Origin: Rosellinia necatrix
Taxonomy: Eukaryota > Ascomycota > Sordariomycetes > Xylariales > Xylariaceae
DNA: 64,000 nt
Reading direction: 5' to 3'
Assembly: GCA_021209875.1 (NCBI GenBank)
Contig: JAGYVD010000006.1
Location: forward strand, 1,674,001 to 1,738,000
The notes under the pieces were generated by a model. That model saw only the letters and a list, made by a program, of their open reading frames with translations. It did no database searches and was not told where the DNA came from. Positions 11,113 to 23,612 of the stretch are shown here, in pieces. A program made the translations under genes and the position numbers. Each line of letters opens with the position of its first letter. Position 1 is the stretch's first letter.

Positions 11113-12817
11113 TCAGACGCTCTGTGCACCGCCAGGCGTGCCCAAGGCCTGAACTTTGTCGTAGTAGGCATTGGGGCGGTTGCGGAGGGCGGAGCGGATA
11201 GCGGCCTCGGGCTGGGAGGCCCAGGCGTGGTAGTTGGCCTGGCTGTAGGGGAAGAGGACCTTGTTGTTGGCATGCTGAACGAGCTCCTGCGTTGTGACTT
11301 TGGTGCGTGAGGAGATGGTCTCCATGTCCTGCACCACCTGCTGGCAGAACGGGTCTAGTGGCAAATCGTTGACATCGTTGCCGAACGGGTTCTCGATCTC
11401 GTGTCCGATGAAGAAGATACCCAAGATGATGTACGACGCAAAGATGGTCGCCGGGATCGTGATCCAGCCTAGCGCGTCGTATAGCTGGAACGGCAGGAGA
11501 ACCACGTACAGCCACGTGATTTGCGAGATCACAATCGCGTAGGCGATGGGGAGGGGCGTGTTGAGCACACGTTCCGTGTTCACCATCACGTCGTTGAGCA
11601 GATTTATGTTGTTATCTGAGGGGTAGTGCTAATTAGCCTTGGCCGTGTTTTGGATAGAAAGGGGCGATCTGGGGAGAGCGTCACTTACAAAGAAGAGTCT
11701 GCTGCATTGCGACAGGGAGTTGGCCGTTCGCCACAAGCTCGTCCGCATACGCCGTCAAATAGCAGAGGATCTCCAGAGGAAGGTTGCCGAGGGGTTTATC
11801 GGAGCGCTTGAGCATCTTGCGAGGATTCGATGTCGCAAAAGACAACCCAAGGTTCTCTCCCACAACTTTGAAAATGGTGTGCCTTCTGCTTGCTATTGCG
11901 ACCTCCTTGTCCCCTGTGGCCTCCTTAGCGAGGGTGTCGATATGGGCGACGAGATCGACAAGGTCCTCGTAGTGCGTGTACGGCTCGAAACGTAGCTTGT
12001 GCTTGAGGGATACAGCGAATGCGATGACAAGGTTCATGGCGGTTCTAAGGATTCATGTTAGCCACACGCCATATCTATAGGCCCCCCTGCCTCTTAGCTT
12101 ATTGGTGATCGACTCACAGTTTTCCAAGTAGATCTTCCTTCGATGTCTCCGGGCGCTCAATCGCATTCACCCAAAACACGCGACCAAGAGTTTGCGACGC
12201 TAAAACGAGTTGACCCCAACATCTCCGTCCCTCGGCGTAACGCTCGTATGCGGAAGAACTGCGGAACGACAAACCCATGCTAACGACGAAACCGGTAATC
12301 GTCAAAAGGACGGGCTGAATCGACAGCTCGATATGCTCGTACTTGTAGGAGAGGGCCGTGATTAAACTGGCCCAGCCCCCTATAGCTAGCAGTGGCACGA
12401 TCATCTTGGGTGTTATGCTCCCGTGTAGCTGTAAGAAAAGCGGCCATTTTGAATGCTTGGAGACATCTCGAGGGCCAGACTACGGAGAGAAACCTAAGTT
12501 AGCAGGATCTCGGGGGACAGGCAAAGGTCCAACAGGGCACGTACAAAGTAATCATCCAAATCTATACCGGTGTTCTTCCGGCTGAACGGATTCGGGGTTG
12601 CGGTGTGCCGGCTGGGACTGGCTGAGCTCGCCGCCTTTACGGCGAAGGTCGCATCGCCGTTTGCGTGGCCGTTACCGTGGCCTTTTCCTGCCTGGTTATG
12701 GTCGGTCGCAGCGTGAGGGGCGCCAACTTCGCCAGTAGCAGCATGGGCCGCACCGCCGCCCGAAGCACCTCCAGCACCTCCGTGTCCTCCTGCGCCGCCG
12801 CCGCCGTCCTCGCCCAT
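11113..12817 (-). CDS. Bestrophin-family (RFP-TM / UPF0187) anion channel
   Basis: Membrane protein of 497 residues. Exons on the minus strand are 12817-12545, 12479-12118, 12044-11689 and 11615-11113, with donors GTACGT, GTGAGT, GTAAGT and frames matching throughout. The N terminus is a long Gly/Ala/His-rich disordered stretch (residues 1-85), followed by the family signature DDYF..GPRDVSKHSKWPLFLQLHGS, transmembrane segments (PLLAIGGWASLITALS; LLTITGFVVSMGLSFRSSSAYERY; PIAYAIVISQITWLYVVLLPF; IFASYIILGIFFIGHEIENPFG) and the conserved block ending DLPLD. Family members conduct chloride or other anions; fungal members sit in the plasma membrane or vacuole. The Gly-rich head is longer than in bacterial relatives. 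Function as an anion channel is inferred from family. Confidence 0.9.
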
Positions 12818-15470
12818 TGTAAATTAGGTGTAGCCGGGGTTATTAAATAAGATAGGGGGAAAGTGAAAACGAGTTCGAGAAATCAAGATTTTCCGAGAGA
12901 GACAGGTGATGTGGTTTTTTTTTTTTTCAAAAGCTTTGCTCTGTTAGTTATCGAATTTTCTTAGGGGTAAGGCTTTAGAACCCACGTACATAGTAGTTAG
13001 ATAGGGAGATAGGGAATTCGAGAGAGAGAGACGTAGGGAAAAAAAAGAAGGATCCTGCCTGGTTTGCCTCTCTATACACGACCGCTGAGGCCCGTCACAA
13101 AAGTCTGAGATGTAGTTATGGGGCCACCACGCGTGAATACGAACGGTCCTGATCTTATAAATGAGAATGGGGGGCCCCAATGGCCCATCCATGGCCCATG
13201 GCCCATCGTCCCCATCTCCGTGACGAAAGCATCGCTCTGCTTGTCGCCCTCTGCCGGCTTGCGTCCCAGAAACGGCCTAGGCTAGTGTCGGCAGGACCTT
13301 GCCCTGCCGGTGCACTACGGCACAGTACATTGGCTGTATCGTAGCGCAACTAACCAACTAACAGCATCGCCCTCCTCTCGGCGCCATCGAGACGCCTGAT
13401 CAGACCCTGATCGGGCTTGATCATCTCGCCAGGGGGGGCCCGATGGCGAGAGAAAGATGCACCTCCGCCCCAGCCCGGTTGCTTGGGCACAGGGGAAGGC
13501 TTGTCTTGAGGCGCTTGGCGGCCATTGGACCTGGTCAGCAGCACAGGAGGTCAGAGAGGCGTGAAAGGTAGGCTAGCCTATGAAACGCCAAGGTAAACCT
13601 AGCGGGTCGTCCCGGAGGCCAGCGAATGGGAGCCCGCCAGCACCTTGTTCTAGGCTTGTGGCAGATGCCAGAAATAGGATGTGGGTACACGGGGATGCCC
13701 TCGGTATTGTGTAGTGTAGTGTCACACCATCAGGCTAGTTTCGATACCTACCTAGTGTACCTACCTAGTGTACCTACCTAGTGTAGCGTACACTAGGTAC
13801 CTGCCGTACGTACTTGCCTACTTGTAGGTAGTCAGTGTGTGCCGTGTAGCGCTTGAATGGGGCCCCACCGCACGTTTGCATCAGCGAGGATTGTGGCTTT
13901 TTTATAATATGCTGCAATGCAGAAGCGCCTCGCGAATGGGAACCGCGGGGTATATGGATGGAGGCGAGATGCTACGATGGGGTGACAGCACGACGCTGAC
14001 TACAGTAAACACTAGTAGGCTATTCTATAATTGTGATCTCGGGATTCTGCCGACGTGGAGGTGGCTATACACTCCGTACCTAGATTTACAAGTAGTACAC
14101 TATGTATGTATGGAGGTTACATATGTCGATCGCCAGTGCTTACCTACAGTATTTACAATACTTGGTACGGTAACTGCAAGTACACTACACGATACTGGTC
14201 GTGTAGACTAAAACATAGAAAATTCCCAACACGATAACGTGCTAACCCCAAAGTAGCCACGGTTTGCCTAGATTCTGCGAGTCATCTATTGTATACGTAG
14301 CACACCACATACCTCCCTACTTTGGAACCCCATAACGGACCGTCTGTAAATTCGTACTTCGTACAGTGTACAGTATGAAGGATGTGCCTGGTGTAGCAAA
14401 CACACTCCCCTGCTTGCCCTACAGCTGCAGGGGCAAGGAGACTCCCCAAAGCGAACACCCGTGGTGTTGATGACGCTAGAAGTCACAGCTTGAAACCAGT
14501 ATACCTCGTCTGTTATTCGCCGGACGGTAATTACTCAATGCAGTGGACGAATGAAAGGTCTGGATGATGTTGAAACGGAATTGGGTAATATGCTTCCGAA
14601 TAACCTTACTAACATGTAACTTACAGAGTTACGTAACTCGCGGTGAGAAAATAGTGCACTACAGTGTCTCGATAGGTATGAAGTGCACATCTACTATACA
14701 GTCTATACTGTAGCTACTGCGTACACTACACTACCCACGTGCAGTTCCAAGAAATCCCTGCCTGGTTCATCCGGCCGTTATATGGTGGGTTTAGTGAAAT
14801 TTTTTGATATTTTTCTCTTCGTGTTACTGTAGAAATATTTTGATGTGTGTGTACAGGCCCCCTATTCAAGGTCAAACTTGACAAATTTGCGCGCACCGCG
14901 CTCACACCAATAGCCAATTTTATCCAAGCACAATTTCCAGTTTTTTCTTTCTCTTGTCCACACGCGCAGCACGTACCAATCCTTTAGCCCCGAGATGATT
15001 ATAATAGATTGCCTGCATGTGCCTAGGTATTCTTGCCCATAACTGTGCATTAGCAGATGAAGAAGGCGTTCTGGCCCCCATGGTACCGCAGGTGATTGGT
15101 TGATGGGGGCAATGGGGGCTAAAAAAAAAAACCCCAAGAAAACGTAGCGACCGATCTTACATACATACTCACATACATAGTCCAATTTGCGCAAAAGGAC
15201 ATTATGCACGAATCCTCGATATACGGTAGGACTGTAAGATGTAAGATTTATAGCGTCGAACAAATTGTGTATGTAGTTATATGCATAGAGCCTTATTCCC
15301 TATCCCTATGGTATGGTACATGATGCGCCGGAACACCCCTCCTCCCTCTAGCCGCGTTCAGCGCGGGCTTGATCTGGGTTTTTTTTTATAACACGAAAAA
15401 TTATAACCGAAAACCGAAGAACCTCCAGACAAGCGAGAATGCGAAAATGCGAGATTGCGTACTGATTCGT
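12818..15470. other. Intergenic with short tandem repeats
   Basis: About 2.65 kb without a supportable gene. It contains repeated ATGGCCC units near 13179-13207, a perfect 13-base tandem repeat at 13746-13784, and further AGGT/ACCT tracts up to about 13830. Open frames are under 135 codons and lack coding signals. Confidence 0.55.
13746..13784 (+). repeat. 13-bp tandem repeat ACCTACCTAGTGT, three perfect copies
   Basis: Units at 13746-13758, 13759-13771 and 13772-13784 are identical. An inverted version (ACACTAGGTACC) follows directly near 13789-13802, so the locus can form a hairpin. Confidence 0.9.
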
Positions 15471-17375
15471 TCAAACCCGAAGCATCGAAGAGCTGCTGCG
15501 TTTGAGCTCCTCGTCATCCTTCTTCTTCTTCTTGAACAAGGATTTGAGCATGTTGTCCTTCTTGGGTCTCAGGACAGCCTCGATGGTGTTCTCCCTGTCT
15601 CGGCTCCCGTCTTCAATGGCCTTCACTTCTGTCCGGCTCGTCCGCTTCGACCCTGACGTCCGTTCCGTCTTTTCTGTCTTTTCCGTCCTGTGGCTCTGGT
15701 GGGTGCGATGGCTCTTGTGACTCCGGTGGCTACGGTGACTGCCCGACTCGCTGACGGCATCGTCGCCCTTGTCGTGCAAGCGACTGCTCTTCCGCTCCGG
15801 GATGTCGCTGTCGCGACTGCGATGCGGCTTGTGTGACTTATGTGACTTGTGTGATTTGCTGCTCTTGTGGGTCCGGGTTGTCCGGATGCTCTGTGCGTCG
15901 TCCCCTCCGTACTGGCTACGAATGGCGCGGTCCGCTTCGGGGCTGATTAATTCGAGATCGGCAGTCCCGTCTTCGCCGAACGGCGTGATGCCTCGCCGCC
16001 ACGTCTCGATGGTGCTCAGCTCCTCCTCCACTACCAGGGCCTCGTCGAAACCTTGGCTCGCCTCGGATGGGGGGTACGGAGGGTGCGCTGGCTGTTCCGC
16101 CGGCACCGCCTGCATAACCTGAACGGGATGCGCCTCGACAGCCATCGGGGCAACCCGGGCGGCTTCTTTGGCCTCCTGGATGCGCTTGATGATCTTCCAG
16201 CCGCCAAACATGACTATCGTTACACCCACCGTCACGCCGGCTGCGATTAGGAACTGGGGGCTGGCGAGTAGCGCGAATATAGCGGGGCTTCCCCCCTTGA
16301 GGACCGCTAAAAAGGACGGCGACATCTTGCCTAGGATGGCGGAAAGCTCAGCAAGCGTGAGAGCCACGGCGGCAGCGGCTTCCGGTCTGGCTTGCAGGTG
16401 TTCTATGATATGTGTCGCCGTGTGATGGGCGCATTCTGCCTCTACCAGAAGATCCTCGATCTTCCCAACTAGGTCGCGTGCTGTGTCTTCTTTCTCGGCG
16501 GCCTTGAATGCAGGATCGAGGTCAACCCGGTGCTCGAGATCCGGGGGCATGCTGCCGTATGCTAGGTTCATATCTATCTCCTTCTTTTTCTTTCCGGTTT
16601 CCTGGAGTGACGGGTCTGACCTCGACCGTTGAACGTATGCGTCTCCCGTCTGCATGGGCGCCATTACTTGGGTTGGTGGTGCCGGCATCGTAGGGGCGCG
16701 GCCGAGTGCGGGACGGCTCAATGCCATATCTCTGGGGGCCGTCTCTGCATAGGGAGAGCGGTAGGCGGCGGGCGCCCTCGAAGGCGTGACGGACGACACC
16801 TCAGAATGCGTTCGCAGGTTCCCCACCGTCAGTGCCGGCCGGGTCTGGGAAGCAGACCGGTGGCGGGAGGCCCGACTATGCCCCGAACGATGGCTCCTAC
16901 GGGACGACACCTGTGAGACGGCGTCGTCATGTCGACGGTGGTCGCAGTTACCCTGGCCATACTCGTACTCGTGGTTGGGTTCTGGTTGGTAGACAGCTGC
17001 GGCCGGTATATCAAAGGTCTGGCATCGCCGTACTGCACGTTCCGCCTTGAGCGCGGCTTTCTTTTCGTCGTAGGCGGCCTTGGCCTCTTTGAAGGCGTTG
17101 ACTAGGTGCTTGCCCTGTAAGAGAGTAAGGAGGATGATTAGATTGACTTCAGCTCACGCGACATTGGGGGCCAGCGAGCTGTAAGCACTATAAGACAATG
17201 CAAGACTGGCCGACTAAAGAGAGAGGGAAATGCGCAGGCGGGGCAGACCAGGCAGGCAGGGGGAGGCCGCCCATACAAACGGGCGTCACTAACACACAAA
17301 GCAGAGGTCGCCAGAACTTACATTGCTAATGATTTTACCGGACGAGTTGACGATTGTCACAATTTCCACAGGCAT
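15471..17375 (-). CDS. Conserved fungal one-pass membrane protein with Ser/His/Lys-rich tail
   Basis: Two exons on the minus strand: 17375-17322 (18 codons, MPVEIVTIVNSSGKIISN) and 17114-15471, joined in frame across a 207-bp intron with a GTAAGT donor and a TTACAG acceptor. Product of 565 residues. A short conserved N-terminal head and a basic helix (FKEAKAAYDEKKAALKAE) are followed by a disordered Ser/Arg part, an alpha-helical middle (DTARDLVGKIEDLLVEAE), and one strong hydrophobic segment near residues 300-326 (LIAAGVTVGVTIVMFGGW). The C-terminal third is low-complexity: repeated SHK and SHR units, then TEKTEKTER, ending in a Lys-rich stretch. I do not recognise a characterised family. 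The head begins within an exon that a single-ORF search would miss, because a GTG triplet at 16908-16910 is otherwise taken as the start. Confidence 0.8.
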
Positions 17376-19099
17376 TTTTTCTTCTCAGTTGCGTACTGTC
17401 ATCGAGCTGTCGCGGCGACGACAACCAGACGAGAGCGCGACGTGAGGGGATTAAAGGGACGTCTGCGTCGTTGACCGCCTTCAAGGGGAATGCAGCGGTA
17501 TCCTCCGCACGCTCAGATTGCCCCGCGGCAGCTGGCTCCGATGACTGGGGCTCCCGGTTCGAGGGGCTGGGAGGGACAGAAGGAAGAAACACAAGCCGGT
17601 GCGTTGTTCTTCGGCGGTGAGCAGGCCAGCACGTATTACTACTGGACACCTTAATTTAGACGGGAGAATGGGGACCAAGGTGAGGAGGTGGTGAGATGGT
17701 GAGATGAGGCCCTCCAGCTCCGGGATTTATGGCAGTCCACGCTGGTGGTAACTAAAGGGAGTAACTAGATAAGGAGGAGTCACGAACTGCACTGCTCGCG
17801 CAAGCCATCGACGTATCGAGGCGAAGGGGTTTATGTCGTGTACGTTCATACGTAGCTAGTGCAGTGCAGTGCAGTGCAGCGCAGTGCAGGGTGCGGGTTC
17901 CTGAGTGCCTGGGCCATGAGGTCCGACTTGGGGTCGACGGCCGGGCATTGGATAAATACAGCGACGATGCTGAGCTGTTTCAGGGGCCGTGGCGGTGATT
18001 GGCCGCCCCAACGGCGAAGATCAGGCGCCGCTGCATCGGCCTGTCTGTCGAATGGGATTATCGGAGGGCACGTGGGGATGGTAATTGTGCGTGTGGTTGT
18101 GTGTGCGTGGTGTATGGGGTTATGGCACGATGGACCGGGGAATGCTCGATTGCGGTCGCTATGGGCAAGGCGAAGTCCAACCTCCCTTGGTCGGCCAAGT
18201 AGCTTAGCTACCTATCTACTACGTACGCCTACTACGTACGCCTACCATGTAGTTATGTATGCTCCTGTAGTTATTGGTGGTGATGCCAATCTTCCAAGCA
18301 ACGGAAGCCGGCCATGTAGGCACTGTACTACCCAAGATCACCAAATCTCGTATGCTCAATGATGACATAGATACCTGTTGGTATCTTAAATTCGGGTACC
18401 TACGTACGTGTCTGTGTCATTCTCGCTTCACCGCACGCGCGCATTTCACCGCCGACTCGTCATATGTTTCTAACAGGGAAATCCTGTTATTCAACCTTCA
18501 TCGCCATACTGCGAGGTAACCGGCAAACGGACAATAGCACTGGCGGGCCAGCCGAACTTATTATAGCCGAGACCTATAAGACATTTGGGTTGCGTTGGGC
18601 ACAATTGACCCCAAATTGTCGAAAACCGCGACCAATTCGGGGAGGCCAACCTCTATCTCTACCCACGCAGTCAGGTTCAACTCGCGTGCGACAGGATAGG
18701 TATGGTGCTGTGAGTCTAAGAGAGAAACTCCCCGGACTAGTGATAAGCGCAGGGTTTGAATGGAGACAAGTGGCACCTACAAGAACCAACCGATCTACTT
18801 ACACGTCGACCTGGCGGTGGGGGTTGCTCTTACACACCGCACTAAAGCTCACTAAAACCTCCCCGGCGCGGGTCTACGGGTGGGCTGGCTAGAGCAGATT
18901 CAATCTCCCCGGTTGGCGGGATGCGATTCGCCTTGCCCATTTAATATTCACCAGCTCCATATAGAACTAACCATCCTATTATGTATGAACGGGATGGCGA
19001 AAATGTCGATGGGCAAGAATAAATCCAGCGAAATAATGAGTCACAATGCTAATCCCGCAAATCGGGCATCAGCTACCTATTATCGTGTTCTCGGACTAC
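17376..19099. other. Intergenic with GCAGT and CTACGTACGC repeats
   Basis: Contains the 5' flank of the membrane-protein gene, a GCAGT pentanucleotide tract at about 17859-17889, and a repeated CCTACTACGTACG unit near 18216-18246. No gene is supported; the 167-codon frame that begins inside the GCAGT tract is most likely spurious. Confidence 0.55.
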
Positions 19100-20044
19100 C
19101 TAAGTATACACGTCCATGCAAATGATATGGCCACCTTCTCCCGTCCTCCTAGTCGGCAACTCAACCGGAATGATCGGAAATTCCCCGAAACGGCTCATCG
19201 TCCTTCCAGCCTCCATCACATAGCCCTCACCCAAAATAACGAAAGAAGGGGATTGTGCCTGAAGACGCCCCTGGATCGTTTTGGCTACGGTGTAGTAGTA
19301 CTCATAACGGTGCATTATCACATATGGGCTGTTGGCGTCCGAGACGACTACAGACCGAACGAATGTTCCACTCCGTGTACAAGAAGTAGTTATACCTGGT
19401 ACGGAACAGAGGTTTTCCATTTCAGCTTGAGTGCGGTGGCCGGCATAGATCTAGCGCTACGCCACGGCACTTTGGATCCTTCGTGTTAAGCGCTGGCAGG
19501 ATTTCAACCGAACTCTCATAGTGGAATTCTCTCTATTGTAGGCGCCAACATCGTCTTGGGTAACGGTCCGTTTGTGCAGAGTAAGGGTAATTTGCATTTG
19601 CTACCCGTACCTAGGTATTTCGGACAGCTTACCTGGCGTCGTTTTCATTGGCCAATTCCCTTTCGGTGCATGCGCAATACTAATCATCACATTGTCTCAA
19701 CAACCACCTACGCAAGCAGGAAAGGGATGCATGTTATTACTAAGCTCCAGAACTAATGCTCGCCTGGCCAAGTCACTCAGGGTGCGAGTATTAAAATCTT
19801 GTACGGCGATATTATTAGAGACGTAGGCGTAGTTACGCCTTTTGACTCGGGGCTTGACTTGGTGATTAGTAATGAGAATGAGACACAGAGGCGTACCTTC
19901 GATTAGCTCCTCGGGGCTGTGACGTGCGAGGCGATTTAGCGTACAGCACAGCGAGTTGTAAGCAGGTTCTAGATACCATCATAAAGTGGTCCTTGAGCCC
20001 TGACTGCTGTTTGCCCCGTATGCGCCTTGTTGAGCTGCTATTCG
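19100..20044 (-). pseudogene. Possible decayed coding sequence, unknown family
   Basis: One minus-strand frame runs 315 codons from 20044 down to a TAG at 19102-19100 with only five internal stops: TGA at 19981-19979 and 19699-19697, TAG at 19603-19601, 19459-19457 and 19453-19451. Each could come from a CGA or CAG codon by a single C-to-T change, the type of change made by repeat-induced point mutation. Stop-free runs read like protein (for example RVKRRNYAYVSNNIAVQDF and the last 116 codons). No start, intron structure or family is recognised. About fifteen stops would be expected by chance, so the depletion is real but not decisive, since I chose the frame after looking. Confidence 0.3.
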
Positions 20045-20542
20045 TCACTGCGCCGATGATCGCGCGCCGAGAACGTTCCTGGAAGGAGGCGCACGTTGTT
20101 AGTTCTTGGAATTAGGTAGACATGCGTGTAATTGACGAACGTTCTTGCCTTCCAAGGTCGTTTGAGGTTGGCTCTGGGTTTTTAATTCGTGTCTACAACA
20201 TCGCGAGAGGATGATGTGAACTTAAGTAGGAATTAAGGTAGGTACTACTAGGAACGGCGCCCAGAATTTTGGCTTTTGGTAGGCCGCAGGTTCTACAAAT
20301 GGTCGGCTAAGTGTACCTGTGGTGGTACGAACTGCGTACTTTAAGTTGTGCCTACCTAAGTTGTAGCACCGGTAGACGAGAAATGGTGACTGTGAAACGC
20401 CAGCAACTCAAATAAGCCCTGCTTCGCGTGGTACCGGCGTACGAGTGTTCCGTTTCTGGTATTCGATACAACAACTATCTGTTCGTAACCTACAAATGAC
20501 ACATGCCACGAATAATATGCTTTCCCTTATGATGTTGGCGGT

Positions 20543-21336
20543 ATGAGAAGAAAGACGAAAATAAGATCCAATATCGACTATCGACACCGATGGCCGACCC
20601 AACAGACGCTGGTCGAGTCCCGAATATCTGTAGAAACTCCAATATCCAAGTGGCGAGAGAAGCTCCGTGCCCCGGGAGCTTTCCGGTTCAAGAAAAGATG
20701 GTCTCCGGAACCAGGGAAGAGCACGCATCCGTACGACACCGGCCTCTGCGAGCAGGCGACTGATTCGAGCCCTAGCTCGAGCTCGTCGGCCGCATCTATG
20801 CTAGCCGGCGATGGTAATAGATGTTGGGATATGATCTCCCGCGGGTTGCGTAATGGGTCTTCGCCAGCTGTAGGGAGATCCGGCCTTGCGGGCAGCAGCC
20901 AAGGCGAGCAAAGCTGACCGATTATCAGCCTACACCGAAGGTTATTCATGCCTCGGAAGGGTCGAGGTCAGAACCCCCCAGCACCCCAGCCCAGTTTCTA
21001 CGCCTTTTGGCTAGTCCTAGAAAGTCACCTTTCCCTCGATCACGAACCGCTAGTTCTTTTGACTACGACAAAGCGACTGTCAAATCTACTGGGTCCTGGA
21101 CGCACACACCAGCCCTGCGGCCGGTCGCACGACTGGTTCCACGATCGGTTTCACGACCTGTTCCACGGCCGGTCTTGCGACCATCGACGGCGAGCCGACC
21201 CACTGTGAAGCGTTCCAAGCACAAGAAGCTATCCGCCAGGCTGCAATCTTTTGCTAGGAGTACACTCAAACGGGGTCAGGTTTGGGAACGTGCGGCACGT
21301 CATAAAACATATCCCATGCATAAGAGATCAGTATGA
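20543..21336 (+). CDS. Hypothetical two-exon gene, basic Ser/Arg/Pro-rich protein
   Basis: Exons 20543-20869 and 20929-21336, joined by a predicted 59-bp intron (GTAGGG donor, GCTGAC branch-like site 14 bases before the TATCAG acceptor); both exons are in phase 0 and open throughout, giving 244 residues. Without the intron the first frame stops at 20917. The first half has a mixed charged section (KWREKLRAP, FRFKKRW) and a Ser tract; the second half repeats a VPRSVSRPVPRPVLRP pattern and ends basic (KRSKHKKLSARLQ). No family recognised. It stands alone in a gene-poor stretch. Support comes only from the intron geometry and the long open second exon, so expression evidence is needed before it is trusted. 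An opposing open frame (20949-20578) competes with exon 1. Confidence 0.35.
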
Positions 21337-22432
21337 GTTGTAGGAAGCCAGCATCTTGGTCTTGCTGAGTGATGTTTACAGACTAATAATCCAGTCGCTG
21401 CCCGGTAAGATGGCTTAAGTTGTACAGCGTTGTATAAATTAGTCTTCCTTCTCCTGGTTCATAACCTCTTGCGTCGAACCTTATGTCTCCTATTTGACTT
21501 AAATAAGGTTTATCATAGCATTTGAATATCACGGTTGGCAATGCGTGTAAGTGATTATTAAACCCCTCCAATAGATTCGTCTGGGCTACCAACCCTGGTT
21601 ATCCCGTCCCGTTTCCCTAGTGTGGAGCAGAGCTACGGGATACGAGGCCAATGGTCATTATCACCCTCGCCCACTCAAAGCCAGCAGTTCAAGGAGGATT
21701 CTTGGTTCGGTCGATTGGCAGCTGTGAACCCCGAGGAATCCCCAGACAGGAACGAATTGGTTGCCGATTTGGACCAGAGCTAACGGTGGCGTTGAGATGA
21801 ACTCGGGGTTTGGGTATATCCGCTTCTGTGCTTCGGCACCAAGCCGGAGCGCGGGGTGAGATACATGGCTGCCGGCGGAATGACGCCGATCAGCAGCATG
21901 TACCGTCTAGCTGCGACGACTACACCGTGTTCACCTCATGGCCTCGGGATTTTGGGACCTCCTGGCCAATGGCTGGGCGTTATATACCTGGCAAGTACAG
22001 TATGTATGCGGACACCCACTCACCTACATACACAAGGTGAGCCAGCCTGCTAGTTTCGTTATCTATCGGAAATGACTGGACTAGCCGATGACATAACGCC
22101 TCGACCCCTCCCGCTATTAAAAATCAAAATTGCTGAGGTAGCACAAGATGGAATCGAGTAGGCGTCTAGGCGCGGGGTTAATCTTGGTCCGCCCATACCA
22201 GTGGGAGCTGCCGCATGTAACCAGAGATGACGACTTCCGAATAAGCTTTCTGTAGCCTATCCAAAACCCCTGACGATTCCCTTCAACCCCATCTGGAATC
22301 TGGCACACAGGTGTTTCCATCCTAGTAGTTATATATATATATATATATAAGGTCGATTGAGATCATTCCCATTGACCGTCTAGACTAATCTATTTCGTCA
22401 ATTCATAACAACCTACATAACGCCTCGACAAC
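21337..22432. other. Intergenic; upstream region of the dienelactone hydrolase gene
   Basis: No gene is supported. A TA dinucleotide run at about 22329-22349 lies 85-105 bases before the ATG at 22433 and could act as the TATA element. Confidence 0.5.
22329..22349 (+). repeat. TA dinucleotide run, candidate TATA region
   Basis: About ten TA units, placed roughly 85-105 bases upstream of the hydrolase start codon. The position suits a core promoter in a filamentous fungus, but this is inference. Confidence 0.5.
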
Positions 22433-23369
22433 ATGGCTTCCAACCCTCCGGCAAGGTGCTGCACTGTCGGTGTTAGACATGAGTAAGTCAAGATGGGGCT
22501 GTACCCGTGCCACCCCAAACAGCGCCCGAAGGGATGGCGTTCCGTTGGCGGTCCAATTGCTGACCTGTCCGCTATTTCTGTAGCGGCGAGCCGACCGGCG
22601 CCGAAATCAAGGTCGGCAAGCACGACGCCTACCTCGCCACCCCCGACCCAGCCGTGGCGCACAAGGACACCGCGATCCTCTTCCTCCCGGACGTCATTGG
22701 CATCTGGCAGAACAGCAAGCTCATCGCCGACCAGTTCGCCGCCAACGGCTACCTGACCCTGATAATCGACCTCTTCAATGGCGACCCGGTCTCGCTGAAC
22801 CCGCCCGAGGGCTTCGACATCTTCAAATGGCTGGCCGAGGGCTCGGACGGCAAGAACCCGCACACCAAGGAGTTCGTCGACCCCACCGTCGTCGAGGCCA
22901 TCAAGTGGCTCCAGACGGAGAAGGGCGTGAAGAAGCTGGGCTCCGTGGGCTACTGCTTCGGCGCCAAGGTAACGCACCCTATCTACGCCGTTCACAGGGT
23001 AAAAACGATAATTTCTCAACCATTGGCCGCTAACCTCTCCTCCCGTAGTACGTCGCGCGCCACTTCGCGAACGGCATTAACGTCGGCTACATGGCCCACC
23101 CGTCCTTCGTCGACGAGGACGAGCTCCGCGGCTTCCAGGGCCCGCTGTCCATCTCCGCCGCCGAGACCGACACCATCTTCCCCAACGAGAAGCGCCACCG
23201 CAGCGAGGAGATCCTCAAGGAGGTCGGCCACCCCTACCAGATCAACCTGTACTCCGGGGTCGTTCACGGCTTCGCCGTCCGCGGCGACATGAGCAAGAAG
23301 CACGAGAAGTTCGCCAAGGAGCAGGCCTTCTACCAGGCCGTCCAATGGTTCGACAACTTCCTATTGTGA
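22433..23369 (+). CDS. Dienelactone hydrolase family protein
   Basis: Alpha/beta hydrolase of 251 residues. Exons are 22433-22482, 22584-22968 and 23049-23369; the first short exon (MASNPPARCCTVGVRHD across the junction) and the second intron (GTAACG...CCGTAG) keep the frame. Catalytic triad by position: nucleophile Cys141 in GYCFGAK, Asp186 in SAAETDTIF and His218 in GVVHGF, as in dienelactone hydrolases, which open lactone rings in chlorocatechol and related aromatic breakdown. No signal peptide, so cytosolic. The start is supported by the ACAACATGG context and by the conserved Cys pair (CC) at the N terminus seen in fungal relatives. Many fungal members have no assigned substrate, so the true substrate is unknown here. 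Tail-to-tail with the next gene, 243 bases apart. Confidence 0.9.
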
Positions 23370-23612
23370 CTGGATGGGGGACCCGTTGCCCAGAGCAAGT
23401 TATGACGTACGTGGAGGTGATGTAGTGCCACCCTCGGCGGTGTAAGGACATGGGAATAGAGGTATATCACAAGCCGGGTAGGGGGGATGGCGCTATGGAT
23501 TGTTACGTCTTTTTACTGCTCGTTTTATTAAATCGAACAAAACAAAACATGTACTGGGTATCATTGTGATGCGGTTGCTCTCCTCTAATTAAGCACAGAT
23601 AGTATTGCTGGC

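Noticed and set aside
17859..18362. 167-codon plus-strand open frame
   Set aside because: It begins inside a GCAGT tandem repeat, has no domain or intron signal, and shows no sign of coding composition beyond the repeat.
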